DNA of 47,024 bases, taken from an uncultured Methylococcaceae bacterium. Its GTDB lineage: Bacteria; Pseudomonadota; Gammaproteobacteria; Methylococcales; Methylococcaceae. A program made the translations under genes and the position numbers. The stretch lies in the NCBI GenBank assembly GCA_903930145.1, contig CAIYXP010000199.1, positions 1-47,024 on the forward strand. Reading direction: 5' to 3'. Under the pieces are notes generated by a model. That model was not told the origin of the DNA. It worked only from the letters and a program-made list of their open reading frames with translations, and ran no database searches. Below, piece after piece: positions 17,002-26,310 of this stretch (position 1 is its first letter; each line of letters begins with the position of its first letter).

Positions 17002-18969
17002 ATGGCTGATGCCGGCAGCACGCCTTTTTACTTTCATTCCGATGCCTTGATAGAACGTTTAGAAGTAATTAAGGTGCAAGGCACGGAAAAGATATCCGCT
17101 CCTTACGAATTTAAAGTCGATTTAGTCTCTGACGATCCTGAAATTGACTTGGAGTCCGTCTTGAGTGCAAGGGCAAGCCTTTGTCAAGTCAGGCAGACTG
17201 GCGAAGATGCTGTCACCCATGGTGTACTGAGCGTATTTGAGCAATTGCAAGCAGTTGATGTCGCCGATGAGTCCGGTAATCGCAAAGTGTACCGCTACCG
17301 TGCAGTATTGGTGCCTGAACTGTGGCTATTGAGTCTGCGGACTGACAACAAAATCCACCAAAACCTCAATATTAAGGGCATCATTCAGCAAGAACTCCAA
17401 GAAGCTGGCTATCCTAGTAACCGGGTTGAATATAGGCTGTCGCGAAACTACCCGAAACAGGAGTATGTGGTGCAATATCGGGAAAGCGACTTGAATTTCT
17501 TGTCCCGCCTGATGGAACATGAAGGGATATTTTATTTTTTCGAGCAACAAGAACACACGGAAATGCTGGTCATTGCTGACAACAACGCCGAGTTTGAATA
17601 TGCTATTGATTCGATTCCCTTCCGAACACAATCGGGTCAATTCAATGAAGAAACGGTTCATCGGCTTGAGTGTTCCCAAAAGCGAGTGCCGCAGGAAGTT
17701 GTCTTAAAAGACTACAACTACCGCGAACCGGATCTCCCGCTTAAAACTAGTAAACAACAATCTACCGACGCAGACAAAAGCAAGCGGTACGAATACGGCA
17801 ATCATTTCAAGTCCAAAACTGAAGGCCAAACCCTCACCGACATTCGCGCCGAAGAGATACGGGCAGGTCAACGCATTTTTAACGGAGAAAGCGATTGCCC
17901 CGCTTTGCGTCCGGGCTTCATATTCGGCCTGAAGGATCATGACCGAAGCGATTTCAACCAAGAGTATGTGATAACTCAAGTCACCCACAATGGCAGGCAA
18001 GCCATCGCCTTTGTCGACGGACAGAAGGTGGATAATGCCGGACACAACGAGGGGCAAGTCATGGGCTATTATAACGAATTCAGCGCCATTCCCAGCGACG
18101 TGCCATTCCGACCTGAACGCAAGACTGAAAAGCCGCGGCTTTACGGGGTCATGAACGCCCATGTGGATTCCGCCACTGATGGCAAATATGCCGATATTGA
18201 TAATCAAGGCCGTTACAAGCTCGTCATGCCGTTTGACCTATCCGGCAAAAAAGACGGCAATGCTTCGCGCTACATGCGGATGGCACAACCTTATGTCGGT
18301 GAAGAATACGGGGTACATTTTCCGTTGCACAAAGATGTCGAGGTAATTTGGACATGTATTGATGGCGATTTGGATCGTCCTGTCATCTGTGGTGCCGTTC
18401 CTCATCCGAAAAAGGCCAGTCCTGTCACCGAAAAAAATCAGACTCGTAGTGTCATTCGCAGTGCCAGCCGCAACGAGATTGCGCTGGAAGATAAGGATAA
18501 AGCGGAATTGGTCTATGTGCATGCCGTCCGCGATATGAAAACGGAAGTCGACAATAACGAAAATCGCAGAGTCACGAAGACGCGAACGACGACGATAGGC
18601 GTAGACGACACAAAAAAAGTAGGCCAAGATGAAAACGTCAACATCCATCGCCACCGTACCGTGCATATCGACAAGGGCCACGATACCTTACAAGTGCATG
18701 AGGGAAACCAAGCCCACACCGTAAACCAAGGCGATGGCATCCTTGACGTTTTAAACGGAAACCGGAAAGTGAACGTTCCCGCTGCCACCTACCAAGTCAC
18801 TGCGAAAAACATCAAATTAACCGCAACGAATTCCATTGAAATTATCTGCGGGTCTGGCTCCATTAAACTCGATGCCGGTGGCAACATCAGCATCAACGGT
18901 GTCAACTTGAAGTCTATCGCCTCCGCGATCAATGACATCAAGGGTAGCCTAGTAAAGATCAATACTTGA
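17002..18969 (+). CDS. vgrG: T6SS spike protein VgrG (TssI)
   Basis: 655 residues from the ATG at 17002, chosen because AAGG lies nine bases upstream; an in-frame TTG at 16993 is an alternative. The N-terminal gp27-like part (about 1-370) contains FYFHSDALIERLEVIKVQG, NFLSRLMEHEGIFYFFEQQ and LRPGFIFGL-type segments. The gp5-like OB fold follows (MRMAQPYVGEEYGVHFPLHKDVEV and a region ending in DLDRPVICGAVPHP). The C-terminal part (about 500-655) is a repetitive beta-helix needle with short repeats. There is no extra C-terminal effector domain, so cargo is presumably carried by the separate PAAR and Rhs proteins. It lies 105 nt after hcp and 18 nt before the PAAR gene. Confidence 0.96.
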   Translation: MADAGSTPFYFHSDALIERLEVIKVQGTEKISAPYEFKVDLVSDDPEIDLESVLSARASLCQVRQTGEDAVTHGVLSVFEQLQAVDVADESGNRKVYRYRAVLVPELWLLSLRTDNKIHQNLNIKGIIQQELQEAGYPSNRVEYRLSRNYPKQEYVVQYRESDLNFLSRLMEHEGIFYFFEQQEHTEMLVIADNNAEFEYAIDSIPFRTQSGQFNEETVHRLECSQKRVPQEVVLKDYNYREPDLPLKTSKQQSTDADKSKRYEYGNHFKSKTEGQTLTDIRAEEIRAGQRIFNGESDCPALRPGFIFGLKDHDRSDFNQEYVITQVTHNGRQAIAFVDGQKVDNAGHNEGQVMGYYNEFSAIPSDVPFRPERKTEKPRLYGVMNAHVDSATDGKYADIDNQGRYKLVMPFDLSGKKDGNASRYMRMAQPYVGEEYGVHFPLHKDVEVIWTCIDGDLDRPVICGAVPHPKKASPVTEKNQTRSVIRSASRNEIALEDKDKAELVYVHAVRDMKTEVDNNENRRVTKTRTTTIGVDDTKKVGQDENVNIHRHRTVHIDKGHDTLQVHEGNQAHTVNQGDGILDVLNGNRKVNVPAATYQVTAKNIKLTATNSIEIICGSGSIKLDAGGNISINGVNLKSIASAINDIKGSLVKINT

Positions 18970-18987
18970 TAAAAAGGACGACCAAGC

Positions 18988-20832
18988 ATGCCTCAAGCTG
19001 CCCGCATCGGTGATAACCACACCTGTCCCATGTATGACGGAAAGAGTCCGCATGTTGGCGGGCCGGTTAGCGTAGGTGCGCCTAATGTCATCATCGGCGG
19101 GCAACCTGCGGCGAGGATTGGCGACATGCTCATCTGCTGCGGTCCGCCTGATGTGGTGGCTGCAGGGGAACCCACAGTGCAGATAGCCGGCAAACCAGCA
19201 GCACGACTAGGTGACAGAACTGCCCACGGCGGCGTAATTGTGGTCGGCTGCCCGACCGTGTTGATCGGTTCCGTGGCGGGTGGTGGGTGCTTGTGCGAAG
19301 CTGCCCAAAAAGGGACACCCTTTGTGGACATGGGGCGGCCTGCGCCCAGTTCCGAAGATGCCTCTGAATCGGAAAGCGGGCTTGCGCCACCGCCCACGGC
19401 AAATGCAGCCCCGCACCAGGAGGCCGAAAACTGGATCGCACTACAATACTATTACAGCGATGGCACAGGGGTAGGCGGCGCACAGTATCAAGTTAAAGAC
19501 AATAAGACCCAGACCGTGGTCGCCCAGGGGAAATTGGATGCGAACGGTTATGCCAAGCCGACCCTGCCAGCATCCATAACCGATGTTTCTTACAATTTTT
19601 ACAACGATCCACCGACGATTGAATATCGCATAAAACCAACCTCAAACCCCGAAAATAAACAGGTTAAACCCGGTTGGTTTGAGCGCGTTGGCGACAGTGT
19701 TGAATGGGTTTGGGGGGCCTTGCAAGGCGATTTCAACGAAAACCCAACCACCGGTCAGATAGCTCTCAATACTGTCATTACGATGATTCCTGTCGTAGAC
19801 CAAGTGGCTGATGTACGCGATCTCGTCGCCAATCTAAGAGCCCTCATTTGGGATAAGCGTTATGACGATAAATGGGTTTGGATCGCCATTTTGCTAACAC
19901 TCGTCGGCTGTGTTCCTGTAGTGGGTTCCGCAATCAAGGGGGTTTTAACAACTGTCGTCAATTACCTGAAAAAAGGAACGAAAATACCGTTAAAACATTT
20001 GATGGAGGTGCTGAACAAATACCACAAAGGCAATGCCATTCAATGGTTGCACCAATTGGTCGCCGACATGCCGAAATATGCGGCAAGAGTCAAACAGGAA
20101 CTCCACAAAATCCTCAATGCGTTGCGCGAAAAAATGCATTGGATGGCGGAAAATATACCGGGGAGAATTGGCAGACAGGCTAAAGAAACGGAAAATACTA
20201 TAGAGCATGTCTCTAAAATTGCTGACCAGAAAATTGACGAAGCAGCCAAGGAGCTTCAAGATGGATTGAGCAAGTCGCTTGATGAAGGGGTTGACTTTGA
20301 AAGCAAGGGAGCAACTAAATCAACAAATACCCGAAAACAAAGGGAGTCTGAGGCACCTAAAGATGAAACCAAAGCTGAACAAAAGAATAAACACAGCACA
20401 AAAACAATAGGGACGTGTGGTGAACGTTTAGCACGAAAAGATTTGGAAGCGGAAGGTTTTAAGGAGGTTGCTGTTGTGCAAAACAAGTCAGGCCAAGGCA
20501 TCGATTTGATAGGTCGCAATAGCAAGGGGGAAGTCAAGGTTTGGGAAGTCAAAGCCACTACCACTGATACTGCCCCTCAACTAAGTAAAGACCAAAGGGA
20601 CATGGGAGCTGAGAACTATGTTTATGATCGTTTAGCAAGAGCAGCCAAGGGCCAAGGTAACTATAGCAAGTTGCCAGAGGCGAGAAAAGAAGCAAGAAAA
20701 GCTTTAGAATGGATTTATAGAACAAATAAGACACAGGTTACCTATCAAATCTATGAAGTTTTCATAGACGATTTGGATAAAGGCTGCATGAAACGTCCGG
20801 GCAGAAAATCCCGCGCCAAAGACTGGAAATAA
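18988..20832 (+). CDS. PAAR-domain effector with C-terminal PD-(D/E)XK nuclease
   Basis: 614 residues. The N-terminal PAAR domain (about 1-100) has the repeated ARIGD/ARLGD and GxPT-type turns with His and Cys residues, and would cap the VgrG spike. A beta-rich stretch follows at about 147-215, then two hydrophobic helices (about 256-285 and 297-327) that may help cross the target membrane, and a long helical linker. The C-terminal domain (about 470-614) carries the nuclease pattern GERLARKDLEAEGF (Glu479), GQGIDLIGR (Asp506) and VWEVKAT (Glu520, Lys522), then Gln536. This order matches the PD-(D/E)XK superfamily and suggests DNA degradation in the target. AAGGA precedes the ATG. The next gene is probably its immunity gene. 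Confidence 0.88.
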   Translation: MPQAARIGDNHTCPMYDGKSPHVGGPVSVGAPNVIIGGQPAARIGDMLICCGPPDVVAAGEPTVQIAGKPAARLGDRTAHGGVIVVGCPTVLIGSVAGGGCLCEAAQKGTPFVDMGRPAPSSEDASESESGLAPPPTANAAPHQEAENWIALQYYYSDGTGVGGAQYQVKDNKTQTVVAQGKLDANGYAKPTLPASITDVSYNFYNDPPTIEYRIKPTSNPENKQVKPGWFERVGDSVEWVWGALQGDFNENPTTGQIALNTVITMIPVVDQVADVRDLVANLRALIWDKRYDDKWVWIAILLTLVGCVPVVGSAIKGVLTTVVNYLKKGTKIPLKHLMEVLNKYHKGNAIQWLHQLVADMPKYAARVKQELHKILNALREKMHWMAENIPGRIGRQAKETENTIEHVSKIADQKIDEAAKELQDGLSKSLDEGVDFESKGATKSTNTRKQRESEAPKDETKAEQKNKHSTKTIGTCGERLARKDLEAEGFKEVAVVQNKSGQGIDLIGRNSKGEVKVWEVKATTTDTAPQLSKDQRDMGAENYVYDRLARAAKGQGNYSKLPEARKEARKALEWIYRTNKTQVTYQIYEVFIDDLDKGCMKRPGRKSRAKDWK

Positions 20833-20859
20833 AATTTATAAATAAAAGAGAATAGCACC

Positions 20860-21768
20860 ATGAACCGACAAGTAATGCGCTTAAATAAAAAACTCAGCCG
20901 AGCCTACCGAGACTGGGTTCGAGATGAAACATCCATTGAAATGTTCAGGGATGATCCTAGTGACTATTTGACAAAATATCTAAATCGTAAAGAAGAGCCT
21001 AACTTATTAGGATTGCGATCTGATGATGCGCTCACATGGAATTTGTACAGTTATTTTGATAAGGCGTTGAACGAGGGCTATAATTCGAGTGAGGAATTTA
21101 TTCTATGCGCTCGCTATGCTGCGGCAAAAGTGCATTTCGAGTCCGCTTTTGTCGAGTCAGGATTGCGCGGTCACTTGTTGCCCGCTAGAGCCGTGTTCAA
21201 TTTGTCATTGAATATCTTAGCTGGCTGGCGCAATGAAGCCGATACCATTTTCAAATTGCTACTCCGTGGATTGGATACTTCGCTGCTTGGGTTGCGCCAT
21301 AATGATCAACACTCAGCCGGTTCCTTATACCGGCACTTTTGGTTTCTTTTGATTTTGTATAGTTTATTCAAAGAGACTACGCTTGACACCTCGCCTTACT
21401 CCTACCCCGATGAAATGAGTCCCTATGCTGCCGTGTTAGCCGATTGGCGCACGACCGATTTCAATGTCGTACAATCCCTCGTATCAAAGATGGCGGATTT
21501 TCATCTTAGCGAAGCTTATGTAAACAGGCATGATGAAATTAGAGAATTCGATGATGAGGAACGTATGCTTTTTCCGTATGAAATTTTGAGTTTTCTACGT
21601 CTGCGGGAATGGCTCGGCTTATCAAATCCCGTTTCATTTGAACATCCTCTTATGAATCAACCCCTAGCATGGTTGCCGCAGCCAGCACCTTTGCCCAATC
21701 CTGGAAACAACCTACTCGATCAAGTTATCAGTAAATTCAAGTCAGAATTTCCTAGTAGCTTCATCTAG
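20860..21768 (+). CDS. Presumed immunity protein for the PAAR nuclease
   Basis: 302 residues, predicted mostly helical and soluble, with no signal peptide or transmembrane segment. A cytoplasmic partner would fit immunity to a DNase. It begins 27 nt after the effector gene. The C-terminal part includes FPYEILSFLRLREWLGL followed by a HPLMNQPLAWLP motif. I have a weak impression that this recurs in immunity-like proteins, but I could not assign a named family. The call rests on position and size. It ends the first effector module and is followed by a hairpin at 21783-21805. Confidence 0.65.
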   Translation: MNRQVMRLNKKLSRAYRDWVRDETSIEMFRDDPSDYLTKYLNRKEEPNLLGLRSDDALTWNLYSYFDKALNEGYNSSEEFILCARYAAAKVHFESAFVESGLRGHLLPARAVFNLSLNILAGWRNEADTIFKLLLRGLDTSLLGLRHNDQHSAGSLYRHFWFLLILYSLFKETTLDTSPYSYPDEMSPYAAVLADWRTTDFNVVQSLVSKMADFHLSEAYVNRHDEIREFDDEERMLFPYEILSFLRLREWLGLSNPVSFEHPLMNQPLAWLPQPAPLPNPGNNLLDQVISKFKSEFPSSFI

Positions 21769-21782
21769 GTTTTATTAAACAG

Positions 21783-21805
21783 AAATATGCAGCGCACATA
21801 TTTTT
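21783..21805 (+). terminator. Candidate transcription terminator after the nuclease immunity gene
   Basis: AAATATG at 21783-21789 and CATATTT at 21797-21803 are perfect inverted repeats around a 7-base loop, running into a short T-tract. The stem is AT-rich and short, so efficiency would be modest. It lies between two effector modules and could partly separate their transcription. Confidence 0.35.
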
Positions 21806-21819
21806 CAGCTTACTGAATC

Positions 21820-22683
21820 ATGTTTTCAGATAATCCATCCAAAGCTTGTATTGTCTCCCTCTCGTCTGAAATCATGGCTTCTTTAGACAACAACTTGGCA
21901 CTATTAGTAGGCAGTAGTGCCTCAGCCAATCTTTCCATCGATGACCCCCTCCTCTCCCCCCTCCACTTCACTATCGAACGCACGGAAAAAGGGACGCTGC
22001 TGCGCGACGCAGATAGCGAGCGCGGAACCTTGGTGAATGGGCGGCGGGTGAAAGAGGCATGGTTGAAAGACCAAGACCAGATTATGGCGGGTTTTACCCA
22101 TTTCATCGTCCATTTGCCCAATGTAGACACCCCGCCGCCGCCATTATCACCTCTCGCCAGATATTTGAAACATCGCCAGCCGCTCTATGCCTTGCTTGAT
22201 GCCGCCAGAAGCCCGGCGGTGTTAGAAACCTTGGAACGCTTGGATATCCCGCGTGTTTCCTTGTTTCAAGGCCGCTATGCGCAGGAGCTTGCCGCCGCCG
22301 CGCCTTATTTAGTCGAACTGGTGGAGGACGCACCGTTTTTAGAAACCCTCGCGGAAAAAGCCTGGGGCAATAGTTGGGGCGTGTTTTGTGTGAGCGCCAT
22401 GCCGCTGGAAATCTTACGGCGACATCTGCGTAGCCTTTTGTATGCCGACACGCCGGACGGCATCCGGTTTTTCCGCTTTTACGACCCGCGAGTGTTGCGT
22501 GACTTCTTGCCGGTTTATTCACTTGAAATGGCCGAGCGGTTTTTCGGGCCGGTTGATGAATTCCTGTTGGAAGCCCAAAACCCGGAAACCCTGTTGCGCT
22601 TCACATTGGGGGAAAACGGTGTGGAATGTGAAACTATCCGCCTAGGCGACGACGGAGCGGTGGGAGTCCAGTCCGGTGTTTGA
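21820..22683 (+). CDS. FHA-DUF4123 fusion, presumed T6SS effector chaperone
   Basis: 287 residues with two domains. The N-terminal part (about 23-100) is FHA-like: LLVGSS (31-33), SPLHFTI (46-52) and RGTLVNGRRV (69-77). The conserved Arg after the first Gly, which contacts phosphothreonine, is Ser32 here, so phosphopeptide binding may be lost or changed. The rest (about 115-265) resembles DUF4123 adaptor/chaperones that load effectors onto VgrG or PAAR: YALLDAARSP, APYLVELVED, WGVFCVSAMPLEILRRHLRSLL and FRFYDPRVLRDFLP. The stop overlaps the GTG start of the rhs gene by eight bases, so the Rhs protein is the likely client. A shorter start at 21877 (MASLDNN) is possible. Confidence 0.85.
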   Translation: MFSDNPSKACIVSLSSEIMASLDNNLALLVGSSASANLSIDDPLLSPLHFTIERTEKGTLLRDADSERGTLVNGRRVKEAWLKDQDQIMAGFTHFIVHLPNVDTPPPPLSPLARYLKHRQPLYALLDAARSPAVLETLERLDIPRVSLFQGRYAQELAAAAPYLVELVEDAPFLETLAEKAWGNSWGVFCVSAMPLEILRRHLRSLLYADTPDGIRFFRFYDPRVLRDFLPVYSLEMAERFFGPVDEFLLEAQNPETLLRFTLGENGVECETIRLGDDGAVGVQSGV

Positions 22684-25600
22684 GATTCCGCCTCAGCAAT
22701 TCCACCAACTTCGCAAAAACGCCCTTGCCAAAGCTTTGGTTGAAACATTTAGCGGAACCGCGCAACAAGGCAGCATTGATCCAATTACTGGTGACGTGCT
22801 GGCTACCGACCTTCATGGTCACAGTCTGCGTTTCGGCTTCGATGAACAAGGCTTTATCGGCACGGTCAAGAGTCCGTTAGGCCGCGTTTGGCGGCTCAAC
22901 AATGATCCGCAAGGTCGCCTTCAAGCCCTCACCAACCCTGCCGGACTCAAGACTGGGCTAAATTACGATGTCAACGGCAGACTCGTTTCCATAGACAACA
23001 ATGACCAAGAACAGATCGGTCTAGCCTACGACACTGTGGGCAACCTATCTCGCATAGCCCATGCCGATGGTTCAGTAACGGAATTGCGTTATCAAGCCCC
23101 CAGCCAACTCGTCGGTAAAACCGACCGTCTTGGTCACAACGAGCATTACCGCTACGACGATGAGGGACGACTCATTGCCATCACCAATGCCAATGGGCAG
23201 ACCACCGAGTTCGACTACGGCGATTGGGATCGCCCGGATCGGGCGCGATTTCCCAATGGGCATGTGGAGGAATACACCTACGACACCAACGGCAGGGTTC
23301 AGCGCATCGCCAACCAAGGCGGTGCCACCGTCACACTTGATTATGCGGGCAATGCCGTCCATCCTGCCCACATAAGCTATGACGACGGCGAAGTCCTCGA
23401 ATTCGTCCGCGACGACCAAGGCCGGATTCTCCAAGCGAAAAATGCCCAGGCCATCGCCCAATACCAATACGACGGCCAAGGACGGGTGACCCTGGAAGAT
23501 GTCAACGGCGCGGTCATACGCTATCACTATAATGACCTAGGCAGTTTGGTGGGGCTGACCTATCCTAGCGGCGAAACGGTGCGCTTCGGCTACGATGCCG
23601 ACTTGCGGCTCGATACAGTGAACGATTGGAATGGTGGCGTATATGCATGGGGTTATGATGGGCTTGACCGCGCCCACGCCGTGGCCTACCCCAGTGGGTT
23701 GGAAACCCATATTTGGCAGACACCGACCGGTCGCATTCAAGCCACTGATGTGCTAACCCCGGCGGGCAGCCGTTTGTTCGGCAACCGCTACCGCTATGAC
23801 GCAGAAGACCGGCTCCAGGAAAACAAAGACACCACCTTTGGCATGCGCAACTACACCTACGATTCGGAAAGCCGATTGCTCGCGGTGGAGGCTGAAAAGT
23901 CCGGTCTCAATGAATATTTTGCCTACGACCCCAACGGCAACCGCACCGAATGCAATGGCGGAACCGCCGAATTCGACACAGACGACCGTTTATTGCGACA
24001 AGGACACACCTATTGCGACTATGATGCGCAGGGCAAGCTCGCCGTGCTACAATCCGATTCAAGTGTTTGGCGCTATACGTGGAACAGCCGTGGGCTGCTG
24101 CTCAATGCCGAATCGGATGACGGTCACAACGTGACTTTTGCTTACGATGCCTTTGGCCGCAGACTTTGGAAACGCAGCGTCCATTATGGACAAACCAGCG
24201 AAACTCGCTTTTTTTGGGCCGGAGAGCATTTGATCGGCGATGAAACTTCGGCTAACAGCCTAGTTGTCCGCCGCCAAGCATATCTTTACCAGCCCGGCAC
24301 CTACATTCCGTTGGCGACCCGCATCGATGGACAGGTATTCCACTACCACTGCGACCCCTTAGGCACTCCGCGCCGACTCACCGACAGCCAAGGCCGTATT
24401 GTCTGGGAGGCGGATATGGATGCGTTTGGGGCGGCTAGGATGAACATTGAAGACATAGCCAATCCGCTAAGGTTTCCGGGGCAGTATTTTGACAGTGAAA
24501 CGGGGTTGCATTACAACCGCTTCCGCTATTATTCGCCGGAGTTGGGTCGGTATTTGAGTCGGGACCCGTTGGGGTTTTTGGCTGGCTGCAACTTTTTCGC
24601 CTATGTGGACAATAATCCCATTAATGGCGCGGATCCGTTGGGGTTGTTCGGGTGGAATGGCGCACTAAGCTTCGCGGGTGCCGCAATCGCGGGTATTGCT
24701 GTTGGCGCTCTTGTAGTTGCTATAGCACCGGCTGCATTGGCTGCCGGTATCGTCACCGCCGCAGCGATTGTACTGGGTGGAATAGCCGCTGGGGCTGTCG
24801 GTTATGCCTTAAACGAAGGTTTGGAAAACGGCTGGAATCTGCAATGCGTGCTGAAGGCGGCAGGGAAAGGAGCCTTAGTTGGTTTTTTGTCCTCTTTGCC
24901 GTTTTTGCTTTTACCCGCCACTGCTAGCGTTACGCTATTTGCCGGTGTCGGCGGCGTTTCAGGAGCCATCGGCTATATTTCGGATTGGGCCTTGAATGGA
25001 GCGAATCTCAGTCAGTGGAGTTGGGAGAATTTTGAAAAAACTGTACTTTATTCGGCGTTAACTGCAGGGACTTTTAGATTTATCTTACCAAAAATAGCTG
25101 CTTGGAGGGGTAAGACAGTTGATGAGAAGCCACCCGTACCGCCAGTCGAAGATGAGCCAGTCAAACCGCCTGTACCCAAGACATCGGAAAAGATTGAGCA
25201 ATCTAAGCCTCAATCGTCTTCTGAGACTCCGGTTGAGGAACAGCCTCCCACAACACCGTTGGGGCAAAAACCGACCCAACCGCCGTTCGAAGATGAACCA
25301 GTCAAGCCCTATGCCGAGGAAGTGCATCCCAACCCATCCAAGACAGAAATATCTGCTGATATGGAGGAAAAAATTCTTTACGGTAAACGAAAAACCCCTT
25401 CTAACGAACTTATAGGTGGGCATTCCCCCGCTATCAAGAATGATCCAAATTATAATGTAGAGGTGATAGCGAATAATCCTGACGGCACGACGGATGTGAA
25501 ATTTGTTACTCAATATGAAGATGGAAACTTGTCGAGAATAAAAAAATCAACACTCGCCCCGGACAACTGGAGTAATGATAAGATTATTGATGTTACCAAT

Positions 25601-25759
25601 CAAGTGGCAGATAGTAATCCTATTTCTGTTAGAGCTAGGGATGGAGCAACTTTACATCGCCAAACTATTGATGGGGTTCAATGGGAAGTAATAAAAGATT
25701 CTTCAGGTCAAATAATATCCTCATATCCAACTGGCGGAAAACCTACCATAACATTCTAA
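22676..25759 (+). CDS. Rhs-repeat T6SS effector with EndoU-like nuclease C-terminus
   Basis: 1027 residues, GTG start with GGGAG nine bases upstream. Residues from about 50 to 640 are YD/Rhs repeats (for example YDDEGRLIAITNANGQTTEFDY), which build a beta-cocoon shell. The core ends in GLHYNRFRYYSPELGRYLSRDP and then DPLG (653-656), the usual cut site. A hydrophobic Ala/Gly-rich region (about 660-770) and a Pro-rich linker (about 795-870) precede the toxin. The last 130 residues (about 896-1027) resemble bacterial EndoU domains: KILYGKR, LIGGHSPAI, a STLAPDNWSNDKII segment and a YPTGG end. EndoU toxins cleave RNA. There is no N-terminal PAAR domain, so loading may depend on the FHA-DUF4123 protein. 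The next gene is presumably the immunity gene. Confidence 0.88.
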   Translation: MFEIPPQQFHQLRKNALAKALVETFSGTAQQGSIDPITGDVLATDLHGHSLRFGFDEQGFIGTVKSPLGRVWRLNNDPQGRLQALTNPAGLKTGLNYDVNGRLVSIDNNDQEQIGLAYDTVGNLSRIAHADGSVTELRYQAPSQLVGKTDRLGHNEHYRYDDEGRLIAITNANGQTTEFDYGDWDRPDRARFPNGHVEEYTYDTNGRVQRIANQGGATVTLDYAGNAVHPAHISYDDGEVLEFVRDDQGRILQAKNAQAIAQYQYDGQGRVTLEDVNGAVIRYHYNDLGSLVGLTYPSGETVRFGYDADLRLDTVNDWNGGVYAWGYDGLDRAHAVAYPSGLETHIWQTPTGRIQATDVLTPAGSRLFGNRYRYDAEDRLQENKDTTFGMRNYTYDSESRLLAVEAEKSGLNEYFAYDPNGNRTECNGGTAEFDTDDRLLRQGHTYCDYDAQGKLAVLQSDSSVWRYTWNSRGLLLNAESDDGHNVTFAYDAFGRRLWKRSVHYGQTSETRFFWAGEHLIGDETSANSLVVRRQAYLYQPGTYIPLATRIDGQVFHYHCDPLGTPRRLTDSQGRIVWEADMDAFGAARMNIEDIANPLRFPGQYFDSETGLHYNRFRYYSPELGRYLSRDPLGFLAGCNFFAYVDNNPINGADPLGLFGWNGALSFAGAAIAGIAVGALVVAIAPAALAAGIVTAAAIVLGGIAAGAVGYALNEGLENGWNLQCVLKAAGKGALVGFLSSLPFLLLPATASVTLFAGVGGVSGAIGYISDWALNGANLSQWSWENFEKTVLYSALTAGTFRFILPKIAAWRGKTVDEKPPVPPVEDEPVKPPVPKTSEKIEQSKPQSSSETPVEEQPPTTPLGQKPTQPPFEDEPVKPYAEEVHPNPSKTEISADMEEKILYGKRKTPSNELIGGHSPAIKNDPNYNVEVIANNPDGTTDVKFVTQYEDGNLSRIKKSTLAPDNWSNDKIIDVTNQVADSNPISVRARDGATLHRQTIDGVQWEVIKDSSGQIISSYPTGGKPTITF

Positions 25760-25771
25760 ATTATAAATACT

Positions 25772-26185
25772 ATGAAAAGATTTCTAGAGCTTGACGACTA
25801 CTTGTCTAACGATTATTCAATCAACTACTGGGAGGATAATGCGATATTATACGCCGAGCATTTAATTTCTGAATTTACTCAGGATGATTGGGCTTTGCTA
25901 GAAAAAAATTGGAAAGAAAGAACAACTCAATGGAGACAATATTGTGCTCAAATTATTTCTTGGTGTGCTTCAGCTAATGCTATACCTATACTAATTCAAA
26001 TGCTTAATAGCCAAGAAGATGATTTGGTTGTTATAGCAGCGGATAGCCTTAGAATTTATGATCCAAGCTTGGTTAAGTCGAAGATTAAATCAAGCAGTAT
26101 TGAATACCTGAATCAATTAAGAAATAGAAGTTCTGTAGTTTCTTCACTAATAATTAGTGATTTTCTAAAAAGCCTTTCCATATGA
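25772..26185 (+). CDS. Small presumed immunity protein for the Rhs-EndoU toxin
   Basis: 137 residues, helical, no signal peptide; starts 12 nt after the rhs gene. Paired-helix repeats of the HEAT type are suggested (AIPILIQMLNSQEDDLVVIAADSL is typical). Immunity to the cytoplasmic RNase toxin is inferred from position. The base composition is more AT-rich than the rhs core, common for toxin-immunity cassettes that are swapped. The stop overlaps the start of a 42-codon frame (ATGA). Confidence 0.68.
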   Translation: MKRFLELDDYLSNDYSINYWEDNAILYAEHLISEFTQDDWALLEKNWKERTTQWRQYCAQIISWCASANAIPILIQMLNSQEDDLVVIAADSLRIYDPSLVKSKIKSSSIEYLNQLRNRSSVVSSLIISDFLKSLSI

Positions 26186-26310
26186 ATTTTAGCGAAGAGA
26201 AAGCACTGGGTGTGATTAAAAGTCATGTACATCTTTCAACCTCCCAGGTATTCCGTTTGCTATTCGATGACACATCAATAATCGTAATACTCACAATTAG
26301 CACGTTTTGA
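26182..26310 (+). CDS. Possible 42-codon frame coupled to the immunity gene
   Basis: A frame of 42 codons begins MNFSEEKALGVIKS, overlapping the upstream stop as ATGA. It ends with a hydrophobic stretch (SIIVILTIST). It could be translated by coupling, or may be a remnant of an orphan immunity cassette. I do not recognise it; no ribosome-binding site of its own is obvious. Low confidence. Confidence 0.25.
   Translation: MNFSEEKALGVIKSHVHLSTSQVFRLLFDDTSIIVILTISTF

Noticed and set aside
9000-20600. Many antisense frames inside tssF, clpV, vgrG and the PAAR gene
   Set aside because: They are shadows of strong coding sequence in other frames, without own start signals or domains.
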